Below are positions 41,610 through 50,556 of a stretch of 64,000 bases of DNA, piece by piece (within the stretch, counting starts at the first letter, position 1; each line of letters begins with the position of its first letter). A program made the position numbers and the translations under genes. This stretch comes from Archangium gephyra (GTDB lineage: Bacteria; Myxococcota; Myxococcia; Myxococcales; Myxococcaceae). The notes beneath the pieces are model-generated. The model was not told the DNA's origin. It made no database searches and saw only the letters and a list, made by a program, of their open reading frames with translations. Location of the stretch: the NCBI GenBank assembly GCA_003243425.1, contig QFQP01000009.1, forward strand, positions 62,001 to 126,000, given 5' to 3'.

Positions 41610-43385
41610 ATGGCTTCCCCCGCGAACACCAAGACCCCTGAGCAGGACAACGACGGTGACTGGCTGCTGCCGCTCGGTCTGCTGGGCCTCGTGGGTGCAC
41701 TCGCTGCACGCTTCGTCGCGCAGCGCCCCTTCGGTCTCGACAACGACAACAGCGTGCAGGTCGTGCAGTTCGGTCTTTCACTGCTCGCGCTGGGCGTCAT
41801 CGGCTGGGGTCTGAAACTTCAGTGGGAAGGCCGCGCCGCGCATCGCCAGTTGCTGCGAGATCGCCTGCTGCTCGCCATCGGGTTCAGCGCGTTCTTCGGC
41901 TACTTCAACTTCGGTCACCTGCACTTCGGCAACTTCGTGCACGTGTGGGACACGTACCACTACGTCATGGGGGCCAAGTACTTCCCCGAGGTCGGCTACG
42001 AGAAGATGTACGACTGCGCGGCCATCGCGAACGCCGAGAACGGCCGCCGCGATGAAGTGATGCGCCAGACGCTCACCGACCTGCGCACCAACATCATCGT
42101 GAAGGCCGACGAGATCCTGAAGCACCCGGAAGTCTGCAAAGACTCGTTCTCACCCGAGCGCTGGGCCGCCTACCGCCAGGACATCGCCGCCTTCCGCAGC
42201 TTCGTGAACGAGCAGCGTTGGCGCGAGATCCACCTCGACCACGGCTACAACGCCACGCCCGTCTGGACGATCGCCGGCTACTACCTCACCAACGCCAGCG
42301 GCCCCGTCACGCTCGACAAGCTCAAGGACCTCAACAAGATCGACCCCGTCTATCTGCTGCTGACGGTGCTCATCGTGTGGTGGGCGTTTGGGCCGCGCGC
42401 GTTCGCCATCGCTTCACTCGTGCTCGGTTGCCACTTCGCCAACCGCTTCTATTGGACCGGCGGCGCGTTCCTTCGCCACGACTGGGTCTTCTATTTCGTG
42501 GCGTCGATCTGCCTGCTCAAGAAGGGCTGGCCGATGCTCGCGGGCGCGTCGTTCGCGTACACGGTGTTGCTGCGCTTGTTCCCAGGGCTCGCGGCGGCCG
42601 GTGTGGCCGTCGCGGCCTTCGAGTACTTCCGCCAGAACAAGAAGCTCGACCCGCGCTTCGTTCGCTACGTCGCTGGTGGTCTCATCGCGACGCTGCTGCT
42701 CGTCGGGGCCAGCTTCCGCTTCGGCGGCCCGGTCACCTGGCAGCGCTTCGCGCAGAACACGGTGAAGCACGCCAACACGCCGCTCACCAACCACATGGGC
42801 CTGCGCACCATTCTCTCGTGGGACCCCAACAGCATCGGCCAGAAGACCGTGCGCCCCGGCGGCCTCGATTCGTGGTGGCTGTGGAAGAAGACGCGCCTCG
42901 ACAACTGGAACGCGCGCAAGCCGATCATGTGGCTGGCCTTCGCCGCCGCGCTCTACCTGGTGTGGCTGGCGCTCAAGCACTCCGGCGCCGACCCGTGGAT
43001 GGGCGCGGCCATGGGCACCGGCTTCATCATCATCGGCGCGGAGCTGACGAATTATTACTACTGCTTCCTGCTCGGCATCGCCGTGCTGCACGAGAAGCGC
43101 CGTGAGGTCGGCGCGCTGCTCGCCACGCTCTGCGCGGTCTCTCACCTGCTCAACTGGGGCCCCTTCGACTGGATGTCGCACTGGCTCGACGAGCAGTACG
43201 TGACCATGTCGGCCGCCGCGCTGCTCGCCGTCATCGGCATCTGGTGGGTGTTCACGAAGTTCGCGACCGACGCCGTCGCGCCGATGGAAGGCCCGCCGAT
43301 GCTCTTCGCCCACGCGGGTGGCCCAAATGAAAAGGCCTCCTCTTCCGCGGAAGAGAAGGCCCGTTCGAAGAAGAAGAAGCGTTGA
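41610..43385 (+). CDS. Polytopic inner-membrane protein, GT-C glycosyltransferase-like
   Basis: 591 residues with about ten hydrophobic helices. The first large loop carries HVWDTYHYVMGAKYFPEVGYEKMYDC, a pattern I associate with GT-C-type membrane glycosyltransferases that use lipid-linked donors, but no catalytic assignment is firm. A charged lysine-rich tail (EEKARSKKKKR) is cytoplasmic. Its stop abuts the convergent yceI stop. A glycan or lipid transferase is the best guess; a transporter is possible. Confidence 0.65.
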   Translation: MASPANTKTPEQDNDGDWLLPLGLLGLVGALAARFVAQRPFGLDNDNSVQVVQFGLSLLALGVIGWGLKLQWEGRAAHRQLLRDRLLLAIGFSAFFGYFNFGHLHFGNFVHVWDTYHYVMGAKYFPEVGYEKMYDCAAIANAENGRRDEVMRQTLTDLRTNIIVKADEILKHPEVCKDSFSPERWAAYRQDIAAFRSFVNEQRWREIHLDHGYNATPVWTIAGYYLTNASGPVTLDKLKDLNKIDPVYLLLTVLIVWWAFGPRAFAIASLVLGCHFANRFYWTGGAFLRHDWVFYFVASICLLKKGWPMLAGASFAYTVLLRLFPGLAAAGVAVAAFEYFRQNKKLDPRFVRYVAGGLIATLLLVGASFRFGGPVTWQRFAQNTVKHANTPLTNHMGLRTILSWDPNSIGQKTVRPGGLDSWWLWKKTRLDNWNARKPIMWLAFAAALYLVWLALKHSGADPWMGAAMGTGFIIIGAELTNYYYCFLLGIAVLHEKRREVGALLATLCAVSHLLNWGPFDWMSHWLDEQYVTMSAAALLAVIGIWWVFTKFATDAVAPMEGPPMLFAHAGGPNEKASSSAEEKARSKKKKR

Positions 43386-43395
43386 TTACTTCTTC
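43334..43395. terminator. Hairpins at the convergent 3' ends
   Basis: Two inverted repeats flank and span the abutting stop codons. GGCCT...CTCTTC pairs with GAAGAG...AGGCC at 43334-43361, with one mismatch. GAAGAAG / CTTCTTC at 43373-43395 encloses both stops. They lie within the coding ends of the two convergent genes. They could end transcription in both directions, but neither has a strong T-run. Confidence 0.4.
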
Positions 43396-43997
43396 GCCGG
43401 AGCGGCCGCCGGCGCCGCTTCCTTCTTCACCAGCTCACCGTCGACCGCGATCTTCACGTCGTCGCTGACGAGCACGCCGCCGGTCTCGAGCGCGACGTTC
43501 CACGTCAGGCCGAAGTCCTTGCGGTTGATGGTGGTGGTGCCCGAGAAGCCGCGCGTCTTGCCCTTGGTGAAGGGGTTGGCGACCTCCGGCGAGATCTCCG
43601 AGTCGAGCACGACCGACTTGGTGGTGCCCTTGATCGTCAGATCACCGGTGACCTTGAGCTTGTTGCCCTCGCCCTTCTCGATCTTCGTCGACTTGAACGT
43701 GATGTTCGGGAACTTCTCGGTCTCGAAGAAGTCCTTGCCGCGCAGGTGGTCGTCGCGCTTCTGCTCCTTGGTGTTGATGCCCTTCACGTCGATCGTCGCT
43801 TCGATCTTCGACTTGGTGATGTCCTTGTCGTCGAGTTCGACCTTGCCCGTCACCGAGCCGAGCGTGCCGTTCACGGTCGAGACCGCGAGGTGCTTCACGG
43901 CGAAGTTCGCCGAGGCGTGCGACGAGTCGATGTCCCAGGTCGACGCGAAGGCGAACGACGAGAGCGTCAGGGCAGCAGCGAGAATCAGCTTCTTCAT
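43386..43997 (-). CDS. YceI-family periplasmic protein
   Basis: 203 residues from the ATG at 43997 with GAGG at 9 bases upstream. The signal peptide is MKKLILAAALTLSSFAFA. The mature YceI lipocalin-like barrel begins STWDIDSSHASANFAVKHLAVSTV and carries TGKVELDDKDITKSKIEATID and NRKDFGLTWN, family landmarks. YceI proteins bind polyisoprenoid-type ligands in the periplasm and respond to acid or osmotic stress. The tail is alanine/proline/lysine-rich. Divergent from the second MscS gene. Confidence 0.93.
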   Translation of the reverse strand: MKKLILAAALTLSSFAFASTWDIDSSHASANFAVKHLAVSTVNGTLGSVTGKVELDDKDITKSKIEATIDVKGINTKEQKRDDHLRGKDFFETEKFPNITFKSTKIEKGEGNKLKVTGDLTIKGTTKSVVLDSEISPEVANPFTKGKTRGFSGTTTINRKDFGLTWNVALETGGVLVSDDVKIAVDGELVKKEAAPAAAPAKK

Positions 43998-44095
43998 GTG
44001 GTGTTTCCTCGTGGGTACTTCGTGGGTTCGAAAAACGACGCGCGATTCATAACTTCGACGCATCGATGCGCCACAACGAACAAATGGCACCAGTG

Positions 44096-44113
44096 CGTTC
44101 CATTGCTGGAACG
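44096..44113. promoter_or_regulatory. Inverted repeat in the yceI-mscS divergent region
   Basis: Perfect 7-base arms CGTTCCA / TGGAACG with a 4-base loop, ending 13 bases before the mscS ATG. It lies in the only shared upstream space of two divergent envelope genes. It could be an operator or an RNA hairpin. Confidence 0.3.
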
Positions 44114-44126
44114 ATAGAAAGCGGCC

Positions 44127-45284
44127 ATGCGTGACGGTGGTGTCGAAGCGCCCGATCTCCTCAATGAAGTGACCCACGCCGACAAGGTCGTCGAGAAGGC
44201 GGCCGCCGGCTTTCTCAAGTCGCTGCCGCCTGAATGGCGCACGGTGGAGTGGCTGGGGCTCGAGCGCTGGCAATGGGTCGGAGTTCCCCTGGTCGCGGTG
44301 GCGGTGGCGGTCGTCACCTGGCTGTTGGTGCGGCTCTCGCGCGCCACGAGCCTGTGGCTGCTGCGCAACAAGCCCGAGTGGCAGCGCATGGTGCAGCAGC
44401 AGGAAGGCCCGCTGACGTTGTGGTGGGCGTCGTGGCTCGGGCGGCTCGCCGTGCGTGCGCTCGACCTCTCGTCACCGGTCACCAGCGGCTTCGACACCGT
44501 GCTCGAGATCGGCGTGGTGGTGGCCTTCTTCTGGGGCGTGACGCGCGGGCTCCAGGCGTGGACAGAGCGGTACCTGGTCTCGCAGGTAGCGGTCACCCGC
44601 CCCGGCAGCCGCGCACTGGTGAGCCTCGTCAGCCGCACGCTGCAGTTCGTGCTCATCGCGTTCGCGATCCTCGCCGCGCTCTCGCTGCTCGGCTTTCAGG
44701 TGGGCAACGTGCTGGCCGGTCTCGGCATCGGCGGCATCGCGCTGGCGTTGGGTGCGCAGAAGACGCTCGAAAACCTCTTCGGTGCGTTCGCGCTCACGGT
44801 CGACCAGCCCATTCGCGAAGGTGACTTCGTGAAGGTCGACGACGTGGTGTCCGGCACGGTCGAGAAGATCGGCCTGCGCAGCACGCAGCTGCGCACCCAG
44901 GACCGCACGGTGGTCACCATTCCCAACGGCAAGCTGGCCGACCTGCGCCTCGAGAACTACGCCGCGCGCGACCGCATCAGGCTCTTCACGGTGCTGTCGC
45001 TGGCGCACGAGACGAGCGTCGAGCAACTGCAGCAGGTGACGTCGTCGTTCCGGGAAACGTTGAAGGCCGAAGAGAAGCTCTGGCCTGACAGCTTTTCGGT
45101 GCGGCTCATTGCCATCAACCCGGCCTCGCTCGACATCGAAGTCATCGCCTGGTTCACGGCGGTCGATTTCGACGAGTTCAAGGCCATCCGGGAGCGGGTG
45201 CTCTACCGGTTCCTCACCACCATCGACGCGGTGGGCACGAGCGTCGCCCGGCCCACCACCGTCATGGTGAACAAGCCCAACTGA
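44127..45284 (+). CDS. MscS-family mechanosensitive channel (second paralogue)
   Basis: 385 residues with no signal peptide and only a short cytoplasmic N-terminus. Four transmembrane segments precede the pore helix, which contains NVLAGLGIGGIALALGAQKTL. The beta domain is IREGDFVKVDDVVSGTVEKIGLRSTQL. The C-terminal cage is typical. Shorter than the paralogue at 27163-28749, which has an extra periplasmic domain. Its stop is 3 bases from that of secF. Confidence 0.93.
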   Translation: MRDGGVEAPDLLNEVTHADKVVEKAAAGFLKSLPPEWRTVEWLGLERWQWVGVPLVAVAVAVVTWLLVRLSRATSLWLLRNKPEWQRMVQQQEGPLTLWWASWLGRLAVRALDLSSPVTSGFDTVLEIGVVVAFFWGVTRGLQAWTERYLVSQVAVTRPGSRALVSLVSRTLQFVLIAFAILAALSLLGFQVGNVLAGLGIGGIALALGAQKTLENLFGAFALTVDQPIREGDFVKVDDVVSGTVEKIGLRSTQLRTQDRTVVTIPNGKLADLRLENYAARDRIRLFTVLSLAHETSVEQLQQVTSSFRETLKAEEKLWPDSFSVRLIAINPASLDIEVIAWFTAVDFDEFKAIRERVLYRFLTTIDAVGTSVARPTTVMVNKPN

Positions 45285-45287
45285 ACT

Positions 45288-46433
45288 TCAGACCGCCTTG
45301 GGCTGCGGGTGGGCCTGCTTCTCGTGCTCGCGCTCGTCGAGCCAGAGCACGACGGGGCTGGCGATGAAGATCGACGAGTAGGTGCCGACGAGAATGCCGA
45401 CCAGCATGCCGGCCGCGAAGTCGAAGATCTCGCCGACGCCGTACACCAGCAGACCGATGAGCGAGAGCGAGGTCACCCCGCCGGTGAGGATGGTGCGCGA
45501 CAGCGTGTCGTTGACCGCGATGTTGATGATCTCGGCCAGCGGCTTGCCCTTGTACTTCACCATCTCTTCACGAATGCGGTCGTAGATCACGATGGTGTCG
45601 TTGATGGAGTAACCGATGATCGTGAGCAGCACGGCGATCGAGGTGAGGTTGAACTCGCGGCGGGTGACCAGGAAGTAGCCGGCCACCATCACCACGTCGT
45701 GCAGCATCGCGAGCAGCGCGCCGGGGCCGAACTTCAGGTCGAAGCGGAAGGCCACGTAGATGAGGATCGCGAGCATCGCCCACAGCAGCGCCATGATGCC
45801 CTTGTTGCGCAGCTGCTGGCCGACCTGCGGGCCGACGTAGTCGATGCGGCGCACTTCGAAATCGGTGCCCGTAATGCCCGCCTTGAGCGCGGTGGTGACC
45901 TTGTCGGCCATACCCGCCGAGACCACCTGGTAGTCGAAGCCGTTGGTGCTCTCGCCCATGGCGCGAACTTCCTTCACGCCCGTGCCCGAGCCTTCGACGG
46001 CCGTCTTGATCGCCGCTTCGTCGACCTTGTTCTTGAAGCGAACGTTGATGAGGCCGTTGTCGAGGCTCTTGGTGACCGAGACGACTTCGCCAAGGCCGCG
46101 GATCGCCGCCTCGGCTGCCTGCTCACTCTGCTCGGTGAGCTGGGTGACGCCACCCATGCGCAGAATGAACGAGTTCTCGTCGGCCGCGCCGATGCCCTGA
46201 ACGGTCGGCTCGTGGAGCCCGCCCTTCACGGCACCTTCACGCACCTGCTCGGCGGTGATCGGCGCCTTGAACTTCACCTCGACGACGGTGCCGCCGGCGA
46301 AGTCGACGCCGAAGTTGAAGCCGAAGATCGCGATGCCGAGGATGATCGCGATGTTGATCACCGACGAAACGAAGATGGCGATCTTCCGCTTGCCGATGAA
46401 GTCGATGTTGGTCTTGCCCTTGATGATCTGCAT
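45288..46433 (-). CDS. secF: Protein translocase subunit SecF
   Basis: 381 residues with six predicted helices. IFGFNFGVDFAGGTVVEVKF marks the start of the periplasmic loop. The C-terminal helices carry SIAVLLTIIGYSINDTIVIYDRIRE, the SecD/SecF sequence that includes the conserved acids used for proton-driven protein export. It starts 16 bases after secD. With SecD and YajC it pulls exported proteins through SecYEG. Confidence 0.96.
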   Translation of the reverse strand: MQIIKGKTNIDFIGKRKIAIFVSSVINIAIILGIAIFGFNFGVDFAGGTVVEVKFKAPITAEQVREGAVKGGLHEPTVQGIGAADENSFILRMGGVTQLTEQSEQAAEAAIRGLGEVVSVTKSLDNGLINVRFKNKVDEAAIKTAVEGSGTGVKEVRAMGESTNGFDYQVVSAGMADKVTTALKAGITGTDFEVRRIDYVGPQVGQQLRNKGIMALLWAMLAILIYVAFRFDLKFGPGALLAMLHDVVMVAGYFLVTRREFNLTSIAVLLTIIGYSINDTIVIYDRIREEMVKYKGKPLAEIINIAVNDTLSRTILTGGVTSLSLIGLLVYGVGEIFDFAAGMLVGILVGTYSSIFIASPVVLWLDEREHEKQAHPQPKAV

Positions 46434-46449
46434 GACGTGAGGGCTCCGT

Positions 46450-48228
46450 TCAGACCGAGACGGTCGACGCGTTGCGACCGTGCACGAGGTAGGTGGTGAT
46501 GAGGCGCGTCACGACGATCGACGTGAAGAGCGACGCGATGATGCCGATGATCAGCGTGGTGGCGAAGCCCTGCACAGGGCCCGTACCCGTGAACATCAGA
46601 ATGAAGCCGGCGATGAGCGTGGTGACGTGCGCGTCGAAGATGGTCCAGAACGCGCGGTCGTAGCCGAGGTCGACGGCCTTGCGCGCCGAGAAGCCCAGCG
46701 CCAGCTCTTCGCGAATGCGCTCGTTGATGAGCACGTTGGCGTCGACGGCGATGCCCAGGGTGAGCACGAAGCCGGCGATGCCAGGCAGCGTGAGCGTCGC
46801 GCCGAAGGCCGCCAGACCCGCGAGGATCAAGCCACCGTTGAGGATCAGCGCCACGTCGGCCACCAGGCCCGACACCTTGTAATAGACGGCCATGAAGAGG
46901 ATGACGAGCAGCAGGCCGATGGCCGCCGCCAGCGTGCCCTTCTTGATGAGTTCGTCACCGAGCGACGCGCCGACCTGGCGGATTTCGCCGATCGACACCG
47001 GCGCAGGCAGCGCGCCGGACTGCAACGTGGTCGCGAGGATCTTGCCGTAGTCCTTCGCTTCGGGGCCCATGCGGCCGAAGGTGATGGTGCCCGAGTCGCT
47101 GATTTCAGACTGGATGCTCGGCGCCGACATCACGTTGTCGTCGAGGATGATGCCCATCTGGCGGCGCACGTTCTTGCCCGTGAGCTCACCCATCTGCTTG
47201 GCGCCTTCCGGCTGCATCTCGAAGGCCACGTAGTACTGGCCCTGCGCGTTCGGTGCGCCGGGGAACCAGGCGCCCTTGAGCAGGTCGCCCGGCACGTGCT
47301 GCGCGTCGAGCAGGTACGACTGGTACTTCACGCAACGGCGCTTGGGGCCGGTGTCCTGCACGCAGTGCAACAGCGCACGCTGCGGCGAGGCGACCTTGCC
47401 CTCGAGGTACGCGAGCAGCGCCGCGCGATCTTCCGACTCCAGGAACGGGCCGGGCGGCGAGTCGGGGCTGTCACCCGTCTGCACGAGGCGGATGAGCGAG
47501 GTGTCGGCCGGCGGCGTCGTCGAATACATCGTCGAGAAGATCGACGAGTCGGTGGCGACGATGCGGAACTCGAGCTGGCCGGTGTTGCCGATGAGCTCCT
47601 TGACCTGCTCCGGGTCAGACTGCCCGGGCAACGAGATCTGAATCTGGTCGGTGCCGAGCTTGGCGATCTGCACTTCGGCCACGCCCCACTTGTCGATGCG
47701 CTGACGAATGCGGAGGATCGCCATGTCGAGCGCTTCTTCCGTCGAGCCCTGCAGCGCGTTGCTGTCGTACTCGAAGGTGAGGTTCTGACCGTCGCGCCTG
47801 GCCAGCGTGAAGTCGGTGAAGGTGTCGAGCAGACCCTTCTGGATCGCCTCGACCGTCGCCGGGTCCTTCACCGTGACCGTCACGCGGTTGGTCTCCGGGT
47901 CGATGCTCGGGTTCTCGAGCGTGCCGAGCTTCTTGTTCTCGACCCACGAGACCATCTGCGAGGCACGACGCTCGGCGCGCTTGGTGAGCGCCGTCTTCAT
48001 GTCGACGTGCATCACGAGGTGAATGCCGCCCTGCAGGTCGAGACCCAACGACAGGCGGTACTTCGCGGGAGGCGCCCAGAAGGGCAGCACTTCCTGAAGC
48101 TTGGCCACGTTGTTGCGGTCAGCGCGGGGAAGAACGGCGAATGAGTAATACGTCGGCACCAACATCCACAGCGTGCCGAGGGTGACGGCGATGACGACGC
48201 CGAGTCGCGTGTACCAGTTGCGGTCCAT
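46450..48228 (-). CDS. secD: Protein translocase subunit SecD
   Basis: 592 residues. The N-terminal helix is followed by LGLDLQGGIHLVMHVD, then the large periplasmic P1 head (about 55-380). The C-terminal six-helix part has GIAVDANVLINERIREEL, the D-box motif of the RND-like core. It uses the proton-motive force to complete protein export and pairs with SecF. It starts 3 bases after the yajC stop. Confidence 0.96.
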   Translation of the reverse strand: MDRNWYTRLGVVIAVTLGTLWMLVPTYYSFAVLPRADRNNVAKLQEVLPFWAPPAKYRLSLGLDLQGGIHLVMHVDMKTALTKRAERRASQMVSWVENKKLGTLENPSIDPETNRVTVTVKDPATVEAIQKGLLDTFTDFTLARRDGQNLTFEYDSNALQGSTEEALDMAILRIRQRIDKWGVAEVQIAKLGTDQIQISLPGQSDPEQVKELIGNTGQLEFRIVATDSSIFSTMYSTTPPADTSLIRLVQTGDSPDSPPGPFLESEDRAALLAYLEGKVASPQRALLHCVQDTGPKRRCVKYQSYLLDAQHVPGDLLKGAWFPGAPNAQGQYYVAFEMQPEGAKQMGELTGKNVRRQMGIILDDNVMSAPSIQSEISDSGTITFGRMGPEAKDYGKILATTLQSGALPAPVSIGEIRQVGASLGDELIKKGTLAAAIGLLLVILFMAVYYKVSGLVADVALILNGGLILAGLAAFGATLTLPGIAGFVLTLGIAVDANVLINERIREELALGFSARKAVDLGYDRAFWTIFDAHVTTLIAGFILMFTGTGPVQGFATTLIIGIIASLFTSIVVTRLITTYLVHGRNASTVSV

Positions 48229-48231
48229 CGC

Positions 48232-48588
48232 TCACTTCTCCTCTTTCTTGGGTTCTGCCGAGTCGGACTTGCTGGCCGCCTCGTCGGTGATGCGGGCCTG
48301 TACGCTGCTCTTGAGCATGCGCACCTTCACGCCCGGCGCGATCTCGAGCTGGACGAATTTGTCGTTGATGACCTGAGAGATCTTCCCGACGACTCCCGCG
48401 GAGGTGATGACGTCGTCACCCTTCTTCAGTGCGGTCAGGAGGTTCTGCTGCTCCTTCGCCTGCTTCTGCTGGGGGCGAATGAGCACGAAGTACATGATCG
48501 CGAACAGCGCGAGGAAGAAGATCACATTGCTGCCCAGGCCACCGGCGGCGGCCTGCGCGAGCACGATCGGAAACTGCACGGAAGACAT
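48232..48588 (-). CDS. yajC: Preprotein translocase accessory subunit YajC
   Basis: 118 residues from the ATG at 48588; an in-frame TTG at 48597 is less likely. One transmembrane helix (SNVIFFLALFAIMYFVLIRP) is followed by PQQKQAKEQQNLLTALKKGD and a basic/acidic tail. It is the small SecDF-associated protein. It leads the yajC-secD-secF operon. In many bacteria queA-tgt comes just upstream; here those genes lie 4 kb away on the same strand. Confidence 0.93.
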   Translation of the reverse strand: MSSVQFPIVLAQAAAGGLGSNVIFFLALFAIMYFVLIRPQQKQAKEQQNLLTALKKGDDVITSAGVVGKISQVINDKFVQLEIAPGVKVRMLKSSVQARITDEAASKSDSAEPKKEEK

Positions 48589-48673
48589 GGGATTCAAGAG
48601 GCGCGCCGTATAGCCCTCGTGCCGGTACGCAGCAAGCGCACACGTTTGCGACTTGTGCTACGGCCGCGAGCCC

Positions 48674-49000
48674 ATGACTCGACTGATGCTCGTGATGTTC
48701 TCGGTGCTCATGTTTGCCGGCTGCAACGGCACCTCGGCTGGCATTCCCTGCGAGACGCGTGACGAGTGTGAAGCGGGCCAGGACTGCTTCGAAGCGCCCG
48801 GCGGGTTCTGCACGCGCGGCTGCAGCGAAGCGGGCACCACCCGTGAGTGCCCGGTCGGTACGGTCTGCACCACGTTCACCGGTGCCGGCGCGCAGGTCTG
48901 CTCGAACACCTGCGAGCGCAACGCAGACTGCCGCGTGAACTTCGAGTGCCAGCTGACCCACCAGGGCAGCAGCGTTTCGGCCTGCCGCCCGGTGCGCTGA
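48674..49000 (+). CDS. Cysteine-rich small lipoprotein
   Basis: 108 residues from the ATG at 48674. The signal peptide MTRLMLVMFSVLMFAGC has a good lipobox (FAGC). The mature part carries about ten cysteines in PCETRDECEAGQDCFEAPGGF- and CTRGC-like units, resembling EGF-like or dickkopf-type cysteine modules found in myxobacterial surface proteins. No enzyme motif. Its stop abuts the stop of the convergent regulator gene. Its start is divergent from yajC. A wall or matrix role is possible, without direct evidence. Confidence 0.72.
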   Translation: MTRLMLVMFSVLMFAGCNGTSAGIPCETRDECEAGQDCFEAPGGFCTRGCSEAGTTRECPVGTVCTTFTGAGAQVCSNTCERNADCRVNFECQLTHQGSSVSACRPVR

Positions 49001-49744
49001 TCAGCCCGGCTGGTACGGGTGAAACAACTCGATGGCGATCTCTTCGAGCAGCGCGTCTTGCGGCGCGCCGAAGGTGGTCACCGTCGAGTACCAGTGACGC
49101 ACTTCCCCACCCACCCGAAATGAAATGGGCAACAGCGGCCCGGCGCTCGTCGGCGCGGTGAGCGTCAGGTTCGACGCCGCCGCGGCCTTCATCGCCCGCT
49201 CGTAGAACGGTTGAACGTTCGACGTCGGCCCCCGATACATGGCTGCGTCGCGCAGCCTCGCGAGCAGATACCCGGCGACCTGCTCCCAGTTGACGAGCGC
49301 GTCACGCACCGGGCCCTGCTCGAAGACGAGCTCGACCAGGTTGAGGTGGCCGCGCTGCGCACGTGAGCTGCCGAGCAGCGCCAGCGCCGCCTGGTTCGCG
49401 TCGAGCACGTTCGACGCGGCGTCGAGTACGAAGGCGGGGGCGGGCTCGTGTCGTTCCAGCATCAGCCGGGCAGCGTGGCGGAGCCCGGCCAGCGCGTCAC
49501 TGTTCCAGCCGTTCTCGCCGAAGCGCGGCGCATAGCCTGCAGCCACCAGCAGCGCGTTCCTGTCTCGCAGCCCCTGCCCGAGCACCTCGGAGAGCAGCGT
49601 GACGAGCGCCTCGCTGGGCTGTGCGCGACCTGATTCGATGAACGAGAGGTGGCGCTGCGACGTGTCGGCGGCGAGCGCGAGCTCGAGCTGACTCAAGCCG
49701 CGAAACGCTCGCCATTCTTTGAGAAGTCGACCGAAGCGGCTCAC
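49001..49744 (-). CDS. XRE-family regulator with MmyB-type ligand-binding domain
   Basis: 247 residues from a GTG at 49744; longer upstream starts would overlap the divergent gene. An N-terminal XRE helix-turn-helix (SQLELALAADTSQRHLSFIE) is followed by a C-terminal MmyB-like domain containing NVLDANQAALALLGSS and NLVELVFEQGPVRDAL. MmyB-type proteins are thought to sense small hydrophobic ligands through a PAS-like pocket and usually regulate a neighbouring gene. It reads away from a small membrane-protein gene whose start lies 67 bases off, the likely target. Confidence 0.88.
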   Translation of the reverse strand: MSRFGRLLKEWRAFRGLSQLELALAADTSQRHLSFIESGRAQPSEALVTLLSEVLGQGLRDRNALLVAAGYAPRFGENGWNSDALAGLRHAARLMLERHEPAPAFVLDAASNVLDANQAALALLGSSRAQRGHLNLVELVFEQGPVRDALVNWEQVAGYLLARLRDAAMYRGPTSNVQPFYERAMKAAAASNLTLTAPTSAGPLLPISFRVGGEVRHWYSTVTTFGAPQDALLEEIAIELFHPYQPG

Positions 49745-49811
49745 CCGGCGATCGCTACCATGACCTCGGAGGGAATTGAGCCGACCGCGCCACGCACGCG
49801 ATGACGGCGTC

Positions 49812-50207
49812 ATGAGACTTCTTCGGGACGAGACGACGATCTTCAAGTGGGACGCCGTGATGGCCGCAGTGCTCGGCGCGTCGATGGTGGCGCTGGCCGG
49901 CGAACTCCACGCGCTGGCCGGCGGTGGTCTTTCTTCAGGCGCTCTTCGCGCCGTCGGGCTCGCGCTGCTGCCGTGGGCCGCACACAACTGGTTCACCGGG
50001 CGCGCGCCCCTCCGCACCGCGCACGTGATGATTCAGCTCGGCGGCGACGCGACGTGGCTCGTCTCGAGCGTCGTCATCATCGCCACGCACGCGATGAACA
50101 CCGTCGGCACCGTCATCTACGTCGCGCAGACGTTGACCGTGGCGTGCGTGTTCGCTGCGAAGCTGCAGGCACTGCGAGCTCACGCAGCGGCGCTCCGCCA
50201 TCAATGA
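49812..50207 (+). CDS. Small integral membrane protein (hypothetical)
   Basis: 131 residues from the ATG at 49812, with about four hydrophobic helices (WDAVMAAVLGASMVALAG; LRAVGLALLPWAAHN; ATWLVSSVVIIATHA; IYVAQTLTVACVFAA). No family recognised. It is divergent from the XRE/MmyB regulator and probably under its control. Its last 95 bases overlap the 3' end of the antisense methyltransferase gene. Quinone or fatty-acid sensing would fit the regulator class but is speculative. Confidence 0.7.
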   Translation: MRLLRDETTIFKWDAVMAAVLGASMVALAGELHALAGGGLSSGALRAVGLALLPWAAHNWFTGRAPLRTAHVMIQLGGDATWLVSSVVIIATHAMNTVGTVIYVAQTLTVACVFAAKLQALRAHAAALRHQ

Positions 50208-50556
50208 AGAGTCGCCCGCCGGGCTTCAGCGCCGCGGCGATTCGCTGCAGCGCTCGCGCTTCGAGCTCCGGGTGACGCCCGTCGAGCGCACCGACGCGCA
50301 TGGCGAAGGCGAGGTCGAAGCGACGCATGCCTCGGGGCAGCGTGAACGATTCGATGTCGGCCTGGAGAAAAGCGATGTCGTCCGACTGGCGTCGTGCCTG
50401 CGTGAGCGCGCGCGCGGAGCGGTCGACGCCGAGCACGAACTTCACCCGGGGCCTCACCAGCCGCGCGGCCACGCCGGGGCCACAGCCAAGCTCCAGCACA
50501 CGCATGTGGGGCTCGAGCGGGAGCGCGTCGACGAAGGTGCGAATCCGCTCGCTCAC
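50113..50556 (-). CDS. Class I SAM-dependent methyltransferase
   Basis: 147 residues from a GTG at 50556 overlapping the NrsF-like stop (GTGA). The SAM motif VLELGCGPGVAARL is followed by VLGVDRS and DIAFLQADIESFTL, then LKPGGRLFIDGG, so the Rossmann core is complete. Its length is at the short end of the family. The last 30 residues (arginine/serine-rich PAASQRTRTPRSTSARRR) lie antisense to the convergent membrane-protein gene and may be an evolutionary accident of the overlap. Substrate unknown. Third gene of the sigma-NrsF operon. Confidence 0.8.
   Translation of the reverse strand: MSERIRTFVDALPLEPHMRVLELGCGPGVAARLVRPRVKFVLGVDRSARALTQARRQSDDIAFLQADIESFTLPRGMRRFDLAFAMRVGALDGRHPELEARALQRIAAALKPGGRLFIDGGAPLRELAVPAASQRTRTPRSTSARRR

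Noticed and set aside
46480..48144. A 554-residue plus-strand frame antisense to secD
   Set aside because: secD motifs are intact on the other strand; the frame has only arginine/glutamate/leucine bias and no family match.
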